A stretch of DNA of 64,000 nt, from contig NZ_LFND01000007.1 in NCBI RefSeq assembly GCF_001045465.1, forward strand, positions 186,001 through 250,000, read 5' to 3'. The stretch's first letter is position 1. Every line of letters begins with the position of its first letter. Source of the stretch: Chryseobacterium angstadtii. Its GTDB lineage: Bacteria; Bacteroidota; Bacteroidia; Flavobacteriales; Weeksellaceae. Shown piece by piece: positions 38,947 through 47,500 of this stretch. Under the pieces are notes generated by a model that did not search any database, had not been told where the DNA came from, and worked only from the letters and a program-made list of their open reading frames with translations. Both the position numbers and the translations under genes were made by a program.

Positions 38947-40388
38947 ACCGTAGTCAGTCTCAACGTATTAGTTTTTCCACCTTCATAAGACGGAGTAGCG
39001 TTGATGTTGATTACAAAGTCTCCGGCCTCAATATATCCGTAGTTATGTGTCAGCATATTAACCTGGATAATCGTTTCGTCCGTAGATTTTTTCATGTCAT
39101 AGTAATACGCATGAACTCCCCAAAGAAGGTTCAGCATGGTGATCACTCTCTTGTTTCCACTGTATACGATAATCTGGGAATTCGGTCTGTGAGCGGCAAG
39201 CTGGAATGCCGTATATCCTGAATGCGTCAACGTAACGATAGCAGAAACATTGGTTGTTTTTGCAATTCTTACGGCTGCAAGGCAAACCCTGTTGGTAATG
39301 AATCTTTCGTCGATGCAATTGTAATCTTTCTCGATAGGCTCATTTTTATGCTGATAAAAATGGGTTGTTTCAATATTTTTTACAATTTTAGTCATGTTTT
39401 CAACCACCTGAATTGGGTATCTTCCTACGGATGTTTCTCCGGAAAGCATTACGGCATCAGCACCATCCAATACGGAGTTCGCAACGTCATTTACCTCTGC
39501 TCTTGTAGGCGTAAGGCTGTTGATCATGGTTTCCATCATCTGCGTGGCAATAATTACCGGCTTGGAATAGAACCTTGCTTTTTCTACCAGGTTTTTCTGG
39601 ATAGCCGGAACTTCTTCCATTGGAACTTCCACACCAAGATCACCACGGGCAACCATCAATCCGTCACATTCCAATAAAATTTCGTCAATATTTTTAACGC
39701 CTTCAGGCTTTTCAATCTTAGCAATGATCGGAGTTTTGAATTTCCCGTTCGGGTGGCTGTCAATCAGTTTTTTAAGGTCAATGATATCCTGTGCGTGACG
39801 TACAAAAGAAAGCGCAATCCAGTCAACCTCCATATCCAACATGAAATTAGCATCCTGAACGTCTTTTTCCGTAAGAGCCGGAAGAGATACATTGGTATTT
39901 GGCAGGTTTACCCCTTTTTTAGAACTTAAAGGTCCCCCTTGAATTGTTTTTGCTTTTACCGTATCTATTTCATTGGTTTCAATAACTTCTAACATCAGTT
40001 TTCCGTCATCGATAAGAATTCTTTCTCCCACTTTTACATCCTGAGGAAACTGCTGATAGGTCATATACACTTTTGTAGAATCCCCTTCCATTTTCTCATT
40101 GGTAAAGGTAAGAACGTCACCCGGATTCAGGTAAGAACCTTCTTTTACAACACCTACTCTAAGTTTTGGGCCCTGAAGGTCTCCTAAGATTCCCACAGAA
40201 TAGCCGTACTCACTATTAAGCTCTCTGATAATTTCAATATTCTTTCGAACTAAATCGTAGTCTGCATGTGAAAAATTTATTCTGAAAATATCAACACCCG
40301 CTTTCATTAGTCCTAACATTACCTCCTTCGACGACGAAGCAGGCCCTAGTGTTGCAATAATTTTTGTCTTCTTTAAATACTTATTCAT
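38943..40388 (-). CDS. pyk: Pyruvate kinase
   Basis: A 481-residue glycolytic enzyme that transfers phosphate from phosphoenolpyruvate to ADP. It shows the N-terminal TKIIATLGPASS, the substrate and metal site VARGDLGVEVP, the catalytic Lys region IIAKIEKPEGV and the SGETSVGRYP loop, followed by the C-terminal regulatory domain. Length is normal for a type II bacterial enzyme. It overlaps the upstream IPExxxVDY-type gene by 8 bases and ends the acpP-fabF-rnc operon. The stop codon abuts the heptanucleotide repeat. Confidence 0.97.
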   Translation of the reverse strand: MNKYLKKTKIIATLGPASSSKEVMLGLMKAGVDIFRINFSHADYDLVRKNIEIIRELNSEYGYSVGILGDLQGPKLRVGVVKEGSYLNPGDVLTFTNEKMEGDSTKVYMTYQQFPQDVKVGERILIDDGKLMLEVIETNEIDTVKAKTIQGGPLSSKKGVNLPNTNVSLPALTEKDVQDANFMLDMEVDWIALSFVRHAQDIIDLKKLIDSHPNGKFKTPIIAKIEKPEGVKNIDEILLECDGLMVARGDLGVEVPMEEVPAIQKNLVEKARFYSKPVIIATQMMETMINSLTPTRAEVNDVANSVLDGADAVMLSGETSVGRYPIQVVENMTKIVKNIETTHFYQHKNEPIEKDYNCIDERFITNRVCLAAVRIAKTTNVSAIVTLTHSGYTAFQLAAHRPNSQIIVYSGNKRVITMLNLLWGVHAYYYDMKKSTDETIIQVNMLTHNYGYIEAGDFVININATPSYEGGKTNTLRLTTV

Positions 40389-40854
40389 AATACTGGATAA
40401 TTTGATAAAGTTCCTCTTCAGAACTCAGTGTATAATCTTGTATCGGAAACACAAGATTTTCCGGGAGCAAAATTACGGAAAAATCAGGAATTTGTTCTGA
40501 TGTATGAAGAATATATTCCACATCTGCCTGATTATTTAATAAAAATTTAATGTTTTCTTCTTCTGTGAAGAGCTCGGTCTGCAGTTTTTTTTGCTTACTT
40601 TCCGAAGACCGGTTGGAAATAAACGTAAAACATGTTTTTGTAAACTTGTGGTAGGCCTCAAATCTTGGGAAATAATAATCATAATAAGCCCCGTGAAAGA
40701 TCACATCTTTTTTTCTGGAAAAAGTGAGCCCGTTGATTTGATTGATTTTGTAGAAAAACTCATGAGCAGGTATATCTTTTGCTAATCTTACCAATCCTAT
40801 GGCAATATCTTCAAATTCTATATCATCTATATCATAAAGTTTTTGAATTTCCAA
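40381..40854 (-). CDS. IPExxxVDY-family-like small protein
   Basis: A 157-residue soluble protein with no signal peptide. It resembles the Bacteroidota family named IPExxxVDY, mainly by its fixed place between rnc and pyk and by segments such as YYDYYFPRFEAYH and QIPDFSVILLPENL; the exact naming motif is not evident. The function is unknown. It overlaps rnc by 23 bases at its start and pyk by 8 bases at its end, so translation is probably coupled across the three genes. Confidence 0.7.
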   Translation of the reverse strand: MEIQKLYDIDDIEFEDIAIGLVRLAKDIPAHEFFYKINQINGLTFSRKKDVIFHGAYYDYYFPRFEAYHKFTKTCFTFISNRSSESKQKKLQTELFTEEENIKFLLNNQADVEYILHTSEQIPDFSVILLPENLVFPIQDYTLSSEEELYQIIQYYE

Positions 40855-41593
40855 GTATGTTTTCTTTTTTATTTAAAATATAAAATGCTCTCTGTGCTGC
40901 TTTTTCTTCCGCCTTCTTTTTGGAAGTCTCTGTCGCATTGGCGATTTTTTCTTCTCCCAGCCAGACATGGCATCTGAATACCACGGATTTATTGACCTGA
41001 ATTTCTTCGCAGGTCTCATATTTTATATTTACTTTTTTCTTCTGGCTCCATTCAAGGAGAAGACCTTTGTAGCTTACAATTTTATTTTCAAGCTTGTTAA
41101 TTTCGGTAGGCGTAAGCAATCTTTCCAGAATGATTCTTTTGCAGGTATCATACTGAAAGTCCAGATAAACAGCACCAATAAGTGCTTCAAACAAATTTCC
41201 GGAAATGTTTTCGCCCAAAGCTGCAGATCCCTGCTTTTGCAAAAGATCAATCAGTTTTAGGTCTTCGCCTAATTTATTAAGGTTCTTCCTATTAACAATT
41301 TTAGATTTCATCTGTGTAAGATATCCTTCATTGGCCTGAGGATAGGTCTGAAACAGATGACAGGAAATAATTGTACCCAAAACAGAATCTCCCAAAAATT
41401 CAAGCCGTTCGTAATTACTGTCTTGATTTTTAGAAGAACTTTTTAAAGAAAAAGCTTCCCGGTAAAGAGCAACATTCTGAACCTCTGCACCCAGCATTTT
41501 TTTTAGCTCGGTACTGAGGAAATAGTCTCTCTCCGTTAATTTTCTTTTTCTTTGTCTGAGAAGGAATTTAGAAAAGTATTTCTGTAACTCCAT
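40832..41593 (-). CDS. rnc: Ribonuclease III
   Basis: A 253-residue double-strand-specific endoribonuclease that processes rRNA precursors and structured mRNAs. The catalytic signature ERLEFLGDSVLG is at residues 62-73, with GNLFEALIGAVYLD supplying the second acidic cluster. A C-terminal dsRNA-binding domain (from about residue 170) ends in KKKAEEKAAQRAF. The N-terminal extension (FLRQRKRKLTERDYFLS) is usual for Bacteroidota. It starts 9 bases after fabF and overlaps the next gene by 23 bases. Confidence 0.96.
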   Translation of the reverse strand: MELQKYFSKFLLRQRKRKLTERDYFLSTELKKMLGAEVQNVALYREAFSLKSSSKNQDSNYERLEFLGDSVLGTIISCHLFQTYPQANEGYLTQMKSKIVNRKNLNKLGEDLKLIDLLQKQGSAALGENISGNLFEALIGAVYLDFQYDTCKRIILERLLTPTEINKLENKIVSYKGLLLEWSQKKKVNIKYETCEEIQVNKSVVFRCHVWLGEEKIANATETSKKKAEEKAAQRAFYILNKKENILGNSKTL

Positions 41594-41602
41594 TCATTGA
41601 AT

Positions 41603-42847
41603 TTAGATTTTCTTAAATAGAACGCAAGCGTTGTGCCCGCCAAATCCAAAAGTATTGCTCATGGCTACTTTTACATCTTTCTTAACAGCGGTGTTGAATG
41701 TGAAATTCAGTCTGCTGTCAATATTTTCATCATCAGTAAAATGGTTGATGGTAGGCGGAACTATACCATGAATAATAGTTCCTAATGCAGCGATAGCCTC
41801 AATAACTCCTGCAGCACCCAATAGGTGGCCGGTCATTGATTTTGTAGAATTAATCTGAATATCGTAAGCGTGCTCGCCCAATAATTTAGAAATTGCGTTG
41901 GATTCTGCGATATCTCCTAATGGAGTAGAGGTACCATGCATGTTGATATGGTCTACTTCATCAGCAGTTAAGCCAGCGTCTTCCAAACAGTTTTTCATTA
42001 CCAGATAGGCGCCTAAGCCTTCAGGATGCGGGGCAGTCATGTGATGTGCATCTGCACTCATACCGCCACCTTGTAATTCTGCATAAATTGTAGCGCCACG
42101 TTTTACCGCGTGCTCGTATTCTTCAAGGATGATACATCCTGCTCCTTCGCCCAGTACAAAGCCATCTCTGTCTTTATCAAAAGGTCTTGAAGCGGTTTTA
42201 GGATCGTCATTTCTTGTAGAAAGTGCCATCATCGCATTAAATCCACCGACACCACTTGCTGTAACGGCTGCTTCAGAGCCACCACATACAATCACGTCTG
42301 CTTTTCCAAGCTGAATGATCATTTTGGAATCAATCAGGGCATTGGCTGAAGATGCACAGGCAGATACCGTAGTATAATTCGGTCCGTGGAAACCATACTC
42401 AATAGAGATATGTCCCGGAGTGATATCCGCAATCATTTTAGGAATAAAGAAAGGGTTGAATCTGGGAATTTCCGTATTGGCCCATCCTAAAACTTCAGTT
42501 TCGAAAGTCTCTAAACCTCCGATTCCGGAACCCCAAATGACACCCACTCTGTTTTTATCTACTTGGTCTTCGATAATTCTGGAGTGTGCCACTGCTTCTC
42601 TTGCAGCTACAAGCCCAAGCTGAGTGTTTCGGTCCATCTTTTTTGCTTCTTTCTTATCGAAATGCTGCAAAGGATCGAACCCTTTTACTTCGCAAGCGAA
42701 CTTGGTTTTAAAGTTTGTGGCATCAAAAAGAGTAATCGGAGCAGCACCGCTCTCACCTTTAAGAAGATTTTCCCAGTATTCTTTTGCATTATTTCCAATC
42801 GGTGTTATTGCGCCAAAACCGGTTACAACTACTCTTTTTAATTCCAT
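41603..42847 (-). CDS. fabF: Beta-ketoacyl-ACP synthase II
   Basis: A 414-residue condensing enzyme that elongates acyl-ACP with malonyl-ACP in fatty acid synthesis. The active-site cysteine lies in TVSACASSANAL, the two histidines in NMHGTSTPLGD and MTGHLLGAAG, and the C-terminal glycine-rich NTFGFGGHNA is present. The start VVVTGFGAITPIG is canonical. It lies between acpP (34-base spacing) and rnc (9 bases) in a conserved Flavobacteriia operon. Confidence 0.97.
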   Translation of the reverse strand: MELKRVVVTGFGAITPIGNNAKEYWENLLKGESGAAPITLFDATNFKTKFACEVKGFDPLQHFDKKEAKKMDRNTQLGLVAAREAVAHSRIIEDQVDKNRVGVIWGSGIGGLETFETEVLGWANTEIPRFNPFFIPKMIADITPGHISIEYGFHGPNYTTVSACASSANALIDSKMIIQLGKADVIVCGGSEAAVTASGVGGFNAMMALSTRNDDPKTASRPFDKDRDGFVLGEGAGCIILEEYEHAVKRGATIYAELQGGGMSADAHHMTAPHPEGLGAYLVMKNCLEDAGLTADEVDHINMHGTSTPLGDIAESNAISKLLGEHAYDIQINSTKSMTGHLLGAAGVIEAIAALGTIIHGIVPPTINHFTDDENIDSRLNFTFNTAVKKDVKVAMSNTFGFGGHNACVLFKKI

Positions 42848-42881
42848 AAACTTTTAAAATTTTCTTTTTTGTTGAAGAATA

Positions 42882-43121
42882 TTATTTATTTACTACTTCT
42901 TCGATGTAAGCGATAGCGTGACCTACAGTAGTAATTTTTTCAGCCTGATCATCAGGGATTTGAATGTTGAATTCTTTTTCAAATTCCATGATTAACTCAA
43001 CTGTATCCAATGAGTCTGCTCCTAAATCGTTTGTGAAGCTAGCTTCAGGAGTTACTTCTGTTTCTTCAACGTCAAGCTTATCAGCGATGATAGCTTTTAC
43101 TCTTGATGCAATGTCTGACAT
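42882..43121 (-). CDS. acpP: Acyl carrier protein
   Basis: A 79-residue acidic carrier protein. The 4'-phosphopantetheine attachment serine is in DLGADSLDTVELIM. It carries growing acyl chains for FabF and the other fatty acid synthesis enzymes. It is the first gene of the acpP-fabF-rnc-pyk operon. Confidence 0.98.
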   Translation of the reverse strand: MSDIASRVKAIIADKLDVEETEVTPEASFTNDLGADSLDTVELIMEFEKEFNIQIPDDQAEKITTVGHAIAYIEEVVNK

Positions 43122-43152
43122 AGTAAATTATTTTTTTAATTGTTAGATGGTG

Positions 43153-43160
43153 CAAATATA
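43153..43160 (-). promoter_or_regulatory. Candidate -7 element of the acpP operon
   Basis: TATATTTG on the minus strand fits TAnnTTTG, 31 bases before the acpP ATG. Confidence 0.55.
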
Positions 43161-43341
43161 TAAAATTCTTCACGATAAAACATTTTTTTAGTCTTTTTTG
43201 TGGGTAGACTATACTTATTTTATAGCTGGAAGTTTTAGTGTTTTAGTTTTCAGGTGTTTATATCTGCTATGTAAATCATCAATAAAAATAATTATGATCC
43301 CGGATTGAGAAAGGTGAAATCTAAAGGATACTAACTTTAGT

Positions 43342-43383
43342 ACCCGTATCAAGGTTTCAAACCTTGACACGGGTGGTTTTTTT
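43342..43383 (+). terminator. Long hairpin with T-tract, no plus-strand gene before it
   Basis: ACCCGTATCAAGGTTT pairs with AAACCTTGACACGGGT (one mismatch) around a single C, followed by GG and about eight T residues. It looks like an intrinsic terminator but lies upstream of the 43500 gene. Confidence 0.75.
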
Positions 43384-43499
43384 CAGAAGAAATTACAATC
43401 GGCCTGATGAGCCTTTTAACAAAGTTGAATTGAGCTGTGTAACAAAATAATTCTTTTGAAATTGTGGGAACTTTGTCCTGTACAATTAAAATCAACAAT

Positions 43500-44915
43500 A
43501 TGAAACGTATAGACAAAGCTTATATCAACGGTGAATTTACAGAATTGAATGGAGTAGAAGTATTTGATCTTATTAATCCTTCGAACCATCATAAAATAGG
43601 AGAAGTAGTTTTAGGAAATGAAGATGATACCAGAAAGGCAATTGCGGCAGCAAAAAATGCCTTTAAAACATTTTCCAAGACATCCGTGGAAGAACGGATA
43701 GAGATTCTTAAAAATCTGAAAAAGTCCGTAGAAAAAAGGGAAAAAGAGCTTATTGAAACCATGATCCTGGAGTATGGCGGGACCCGGCAGTTTTGTACAG
43801 TAGGTTTTCAGAATATGGTAGGCGCTTTTGAACATATGATAGAAACGCTCCGTGATTTTGAATTTAAGAGAAAAGCAGGAATGACGCTTGTGGAAATGAC
43901 ACCTGTAGGAGTGGTAGGTATTATTACTCCCTGGAATTCCAGCAACGGTTTTATCTGCAGTAAATTCGCCACAGCCGTAGCAGCAGGTTGTACTGTCGTG
44001 GTAAAGCCCAGTGAAATGAGTGCCCTTCAGACCCAGCTTATTATAGAGTGTTTTCATGAAGCGGGACTTCCTGCAGGACTTTTCAATGTGGTAAACGGGC
44101 TCGGAAATGTAGTGGGAAGTGAAATGGTGAATCACCCTGATATTGCTAAAATATCTTTCACAGGCTCTACACACACCGGAAAAATGATTGCAAAAGGAGC
44201 TGTAGAAAGCATGAAAAGAGTAACTCTGGAGCTTGGAGGGAAATCACCTAACATTATCTTAGAGGATGCAGATTTTCAGCAAGCGATTCCACAAGCGGTT
44301 TTTGGGGCTTATATGAACAGCGGGCAAGCCTGTATTGCGCCCACACGTTTACTGGTGCCGCAGTCACGGTTGGAAGAAGTCAATGAAATTGTGAAAAAGA
44401 CAGTCCTTCAGGTTGTAGTCGGAAACCCGGATCATGAAGATACCAACGTGGGACCAATGGTTTCCGATAAGCAATATGAACGTGTACAAAGCTACATCAG
44501 GCTGGGGCTGGAAGAAGGAGCCGATTTACTGGCTGGGGGTGTTGGGAAACCTGAAGGTCTTGAAAACGGAAATTTCGTTAAAGCTACCGTTTTTACCAAT
44601 GTAAAGAATGATATGCGTATTGCACAAGAAGAAATATTTGGACCTGTACTTTCCATTATAGCTTATCGTGACGAAGAAGAAGCTGTTGCTATTGCGAATG
44701 ATACGCCTTATGGTTTGGCGGCTTATGTAACCTCTTCAGATGAGCAAAGGGCAGTTAAGGTAGCATCTCAGATTGAAGCCGGAAGAGTTTGTGTGAATGG
44801 TTTCAAGCATGATCCTTTAGCACCGTTCGGAGGGTTTAAACAATCGGGAATTGGGAGAGAATTCGGAGCCTATGGTCTTGAAGAATATCTGGAACCCAAA
44901 TCTATTTTAGTGTAA
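43500..44915 (+). CDS. Aldehyde dehydrogenase family protein
   Basis: A 471-residue NAD(P)-dependent aldehyde dehydrogenase. It has TPVGVVGIITPWNSSNG (coenzyme and oxyanion region), the general base in TLELGGKSPN, the catalytic cysteine in NSGQACIAPTRLL and EEIFGPVLSII near the C-terminus. The substrate is not determinable; a broad-specificity detoxifying role is a guess. I chose the ATG at 43500, which begins the canonical MKRIDKAYINGEF; a TTG 12 codons upstream is less likely. An AraC-type regulator follows after a terminator and may control it. Confidence 0.9.
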   Translation: MKRIDKAYINGEFTELNGVEVFDLINPSNHHKIGEVVLGNEDDTRKAIAAAKNAFKTFSKTSVEERIEILKNLKKSVEKREKELIETMILEYGGTRQFCTVGFQNMVGAFEHMIETLRDFEFKRKAGMTLVEMTPVGVVGIITPWNSSNGFICSKFATAVAAGCTVVVKPSEMSALQTQLIIECFHEAGLPAGLFNVVNGLGNVVGSEMVNHPDIAKISFTGSTHTGKMIAKGAVESMKRVTLELGGKSPNIILEDADFQQAIPQAVFGAYMNSGQACIAPTRLLVPQSRLEEVNEIVKKTVLQVVVGNPDHEDTNVGPMVSDKQYERVQSYIRLGLEEGADLLAGGVGKPEGLENGNFVKATVFTNVKNDMRIAQEEIFGPVLSIIAYRDEEEAVAIANDTPYGLAAYVTSSDEQRAVKVASQIEAGRVCVNGFKHDPLAPFGGFKQSGIGREFGAYGLEEYLEPKSILV

Positions 44916-44945
44916 ACCCAAAATTTAAAATAGTATATTTAATCA

Positions 44946-44978
44946 GTCAAGCCGGATCTCTTTTGGCTTGACTTTAAT
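44946..44978 (+). terminator. Terminator after aldehyde dehydrogenase gene
   Basis: A perfect 8-bp stem, GTCAAGCC with GGCTTGAC, and an 11-base loop, followed by a short T-rich tract. Confidence 0.75.
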
Positions 44979-44987
44979 CTTAACAGA

Positions 44988-45782
44988 ATGTCTGAAAGTA
45001 TTGATTACATTAATTATTCCTGCTACTTTACCGTTTTCCGTGAAGGCGAACAGTTTGTTTCCTATAATGCTCTATCGATGGTGATTTCCGGAGAAATGGA
45101 GCTTAATGACGGGGTTCACAGGAAAATATTCAGGAAAGGAGATGTGTATCTTGTCAGGAAAAATCAATTATTGAAATTTCTGAAAAAACCGGGAGAAGAA
45201 GTTGGTTTTAAATCTTTATCTATCCGGTTTGATGACGATTTGCTGAAAAATAAGAGTGCAGAAGAACATTTTTCTCTTCCGGAAAGACCCAAAACACCTG
45301 CTTTTATCAATGTGTCAGAAGCTAAGCATCTGAAATATTTCATGGAATCTTTGCTGCAGTATCAGGATCTGCTGGAAAATAAATCTCCTGAACTGGCCTT
45401 ATTGAAGCAGAAAGAAGCTTTGATTCTTCTTTTTGGACATGATCCGTCCTTAAAAAATGTTCTGTATGATATTTCTGATCCCTATAAAATAGATCTGGAA
45501 GGCTTTATGCTGAAAAATTATCATTTTAATGTCAAACTAGATCGTTTTGCTTATCTCACCGGAAGAAGTCTGGCCACTTTTAAGCGGGATTTTGAAAAAA
45601 TATTTGGAATCGCTCCCAGAAAATGGCTGCTTGAAAAAAGATTGCAGGAAGCTTATTATCTGCTGGAAAAAGGAAAAAAAGCAACAGATATCTACCTTGA
45701 TCTTGGTTTTGAAGACCTTTCCCATTTTTCATTTGTTTTTAAAAAGCAGTATGGCTTGCCGCCGAGTAAGCTGCTGTTGTAA
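44988..45782 (+). CDS. AraC-family transcriptional regulator
   Basis: A 264-residue regulator with an N-terminal cupin-like sensor domain (FREGEQFVSYNALSMVISG, FRKGDVYLVRKNQLL) and a C-terminal double helix-turn-helix of the AraC type (GRSLATFKRDFEKIFG, then DIYLDLGFEDLSHFSFVFKK). It presumably senses a small ligand or stress and controls nearby genes. The upstream aldehyde dehydrogenase is the obvious candidate target, by position only. A terminator lies 35 bases after the stop. Confidence 0.92.
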   Translation: MSESIDYINYSCYFTVFREGEQFVSYNALSMVISGEMELNDGVHRKIFRKGDVYLVRKNQLLKFLKKPGEEVGFKSLSIRFDDDLLKNKSAEEHFSLPERPKTPAFINVSEAKHLKYFMESLLQYQDLLENKSPELALLKQKEALILLFGHDPSLKNVLYDISDPYKIDLEGFMLKNYHFNVKLDRFAYLTGRSLATFKRDFEKIFGIAPRKWLLEKRLQEAYYLLEKGKKATDIYLDLGFEDLSHFSFVFKKQYGLPPSKLLL

Positions 45783-46165
45783 TGCAATCTGTTTGAGCCA
45801 TCCTTATCCATTATAGAAGAGAATTTATGTACATAGATTCTCTTTTTTTGTAAAAAAGTGGTTGATATTCTTATGGTAACAGATTTTTGCCAAGTGTATG
45901 ATTATTCACCATTTGTTGAGGCTGTAATATCTATGAATAGGACTTTTCCGAGGGGAATAATAACTGACAAAGTTAATTCTTATTGTCGTAATAGTAAAGC
46001 ATAGGAGTGAAAATGACAGATATCTGCTATTTGTTGCGATTTCCCGGTCTGTTAACTTTGCCCTCAGATACTTCCGATACAATTCGGCAAAAAAAACACA
46101 ACCATTTAACTCAACTCGGTTACAAATCTTTTTAAAGAATTGTAATCAAATATAAATGAAAAATA
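45783..46165. other. Spacer before the accessory gene cluster
   Basis: About 380 bases holding the AraC-gene terminator (45818-45850). The remainder shows no ORF or clear motif; it presumably holds the promoter of the decayed gene at 46166. Confidence 0.5.
45818..45850 (+). terminator. Terminator after the AraC-type gene
   Basis: A 7-bp stem, AGAGAAT with ATTCTCT, and a 12-base loop, followed by a T-run. Confidence 0.8.
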
Positions 46166-46639
46166 ATGAAAAAAATGATGATTTCGACAGGTGCAGTTTT
46201 ATGCACATCCTATGTATCCTGCCAGGTTGGCATTGATTCCGAAAATCCAAATCCGTCAAGTATTCTTACAGTGACTCCCATAGATTTAAAAAGACAGTAT
46301 AAAGGAACTTTTTTAAAAACAATGACAATGAGCCCTATCAATAAACCCGGCAAACGGTCAGCTGGTGTATAATATTGATAGAGAGTATTTAAACGTAAAT
46401 AAAGGTACTCCAGCTGTATCTGAAATGGGGGTGTTTAAGGACTAAATAACAGCCTCAATACCATCTATAGCGATAGGTGTAATTTGAGAAACGATGTTTA
46501 TCATTAACAGAATTTAGCATTAGATCTGCAGCATTTGAATGTTGATTATGCATCACTGAAATCTATCATCAAAACTTACCCTTCACCTGAAATTTCTCCA
46601 GTAAAAAAACATGGATTAACAATAATTGTACATAAATAA
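46166..46639 (+). pseudogene. Frameshifted remnant of an exported QVGI-type protein
   Basis: The first 62 codons encode a signal peptide and CQVGIDSENPNPSSILTV, the N-terminal pattern of the gene at 47501 (QVGINTSSPHEKSVLDI), then a run ending SPINKPG. At 46351-46355 one extra A seems to have been added: removing it restores NGQLVYNIDREYLNV, the motif seen as LWVYNTDTKCYNY in the intact paralogue. The restored frame stops at 46445. A further coding-like stretch (about 46515-46639, ending GLTIIVHK) lies in the original frame. The protein is therefore broken by at least two lesions. The function of the family is unknown. Confidence 0.75.
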
Positions 46640-46659
46640 TAGAAAAACAAATTTTTAAA

Positions 46660-47475
46660 ATGATGAAAATAAATATAATTGTAACAACAGTACTTATATT
46701 ATTAGGTGCAAAAATCTCAGCACAGGTGGGCATCAGCACCTCTATGCCTACTGAAACATTGGATATAAACGGTACTGCAAGAGTAAGGGATGTTCCTTTA
46801 AATGGAACTGTCAATGCTATTTATACAAAATCCGATGGTACAAAATCCGATGCTAAAGATCAGACTTTTAGTGCGACTAAAACATTAGTTGTTGATAATA
46901 ATGGTGTATTAGGATATATCAGTGGGCTTCCACAGACCTCTAGTAGTTCAGGAACTCCTAACATAGGTGAAACTATTTCCAGAATATATTCTGTACCTAA
47001 TGCACAGGCAACCGTAGGTGGTGGCAGATTTAGATTGGGAGCCTACGTAGCAGCCAATGGTCTCCAGTCTCTTCCGGTAATGGATGGAATTCAAATGGAT
47101 CTCTTAGGCTATGATTCGAATTATTATGTTCCAATAATAGAGAATACAGCTGCCTTTTCTCAATAGGTCAGTTATCAGTCATTTGCCACTCAAGTGAACG
47201 AAAACAGAACACTTTTGAATTTCTCGCTATCACCATGTCCTTTTGGACCTACAACGTTTACTTCAAATTGGAATGATGGAAATAATAGTGCGGGATGGCG
47301 TGGTGTCGATAATAACAATATTGTATTTTGGAATACAGGGAATGCAGAAGTAGAAACTACCAACCTGCAGGTGCAGGTAAATGCCAATACATATAGATGG
47401 TATGAACTTAAATGGTGGTGCATGGAGGTATCCGGAGCTAAAAAAATATTTTTATCAGTTAAGCGGATTGCTTAA
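46660..47475 (+). pseudogene. Exported QVGI-type protein interrupted by an in-frame amber codon
   Basis: An ORF of 168 codons starts with a signal peptide (ending KISAQ) and QVGISTSMPTETLDINGTARVRDV, typical of Bacteroidota exported proteins whose mature part starts QVGI(N/S)T. It stops at a TAG (47164-47166) after NTAAFSQ. The same frame then continues open for another 102 codons (VSYQSFATQVNENRT to SVKRIA) to a TAA at 47475, with protein-like composition (CPFGPTTFTSNW, WYELKWWCMEV). The simplest reading is one gene of 271 codons with a nonsense mutation. A sequencing error, or a genuinely shorter product, is possible. Confidence 0.75.
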
Positions 47476-47500
47476 AAATACCCAATAATAGATAAAATGT

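Larger units (their letters stand above)
43122..43499. other. Divergent spacer between acpP and an aldehyde dehydrogenase gene
   Basis: About 380 bases. It contains the acpP -7 element, then AT-rich sequence, then two consecutive hairpins (43321-43340 and 43342-43374) with a T-tract on the plus strand. No ORF was found. Confidence 0.6.

Noticed and set aside
39222..39677. 151-codon plus-strand ORF inside pyk
   Set aside because: It is antisense to a conserved enzyme with no recognisable motif; a shadow.
47194..47475. Separate small gene after the 168-codon ORF
   Set aside because: It is in the same frame, directly after an in-frame TAG, with no leader of its own. It is better read as the rest of the interrupted gene.
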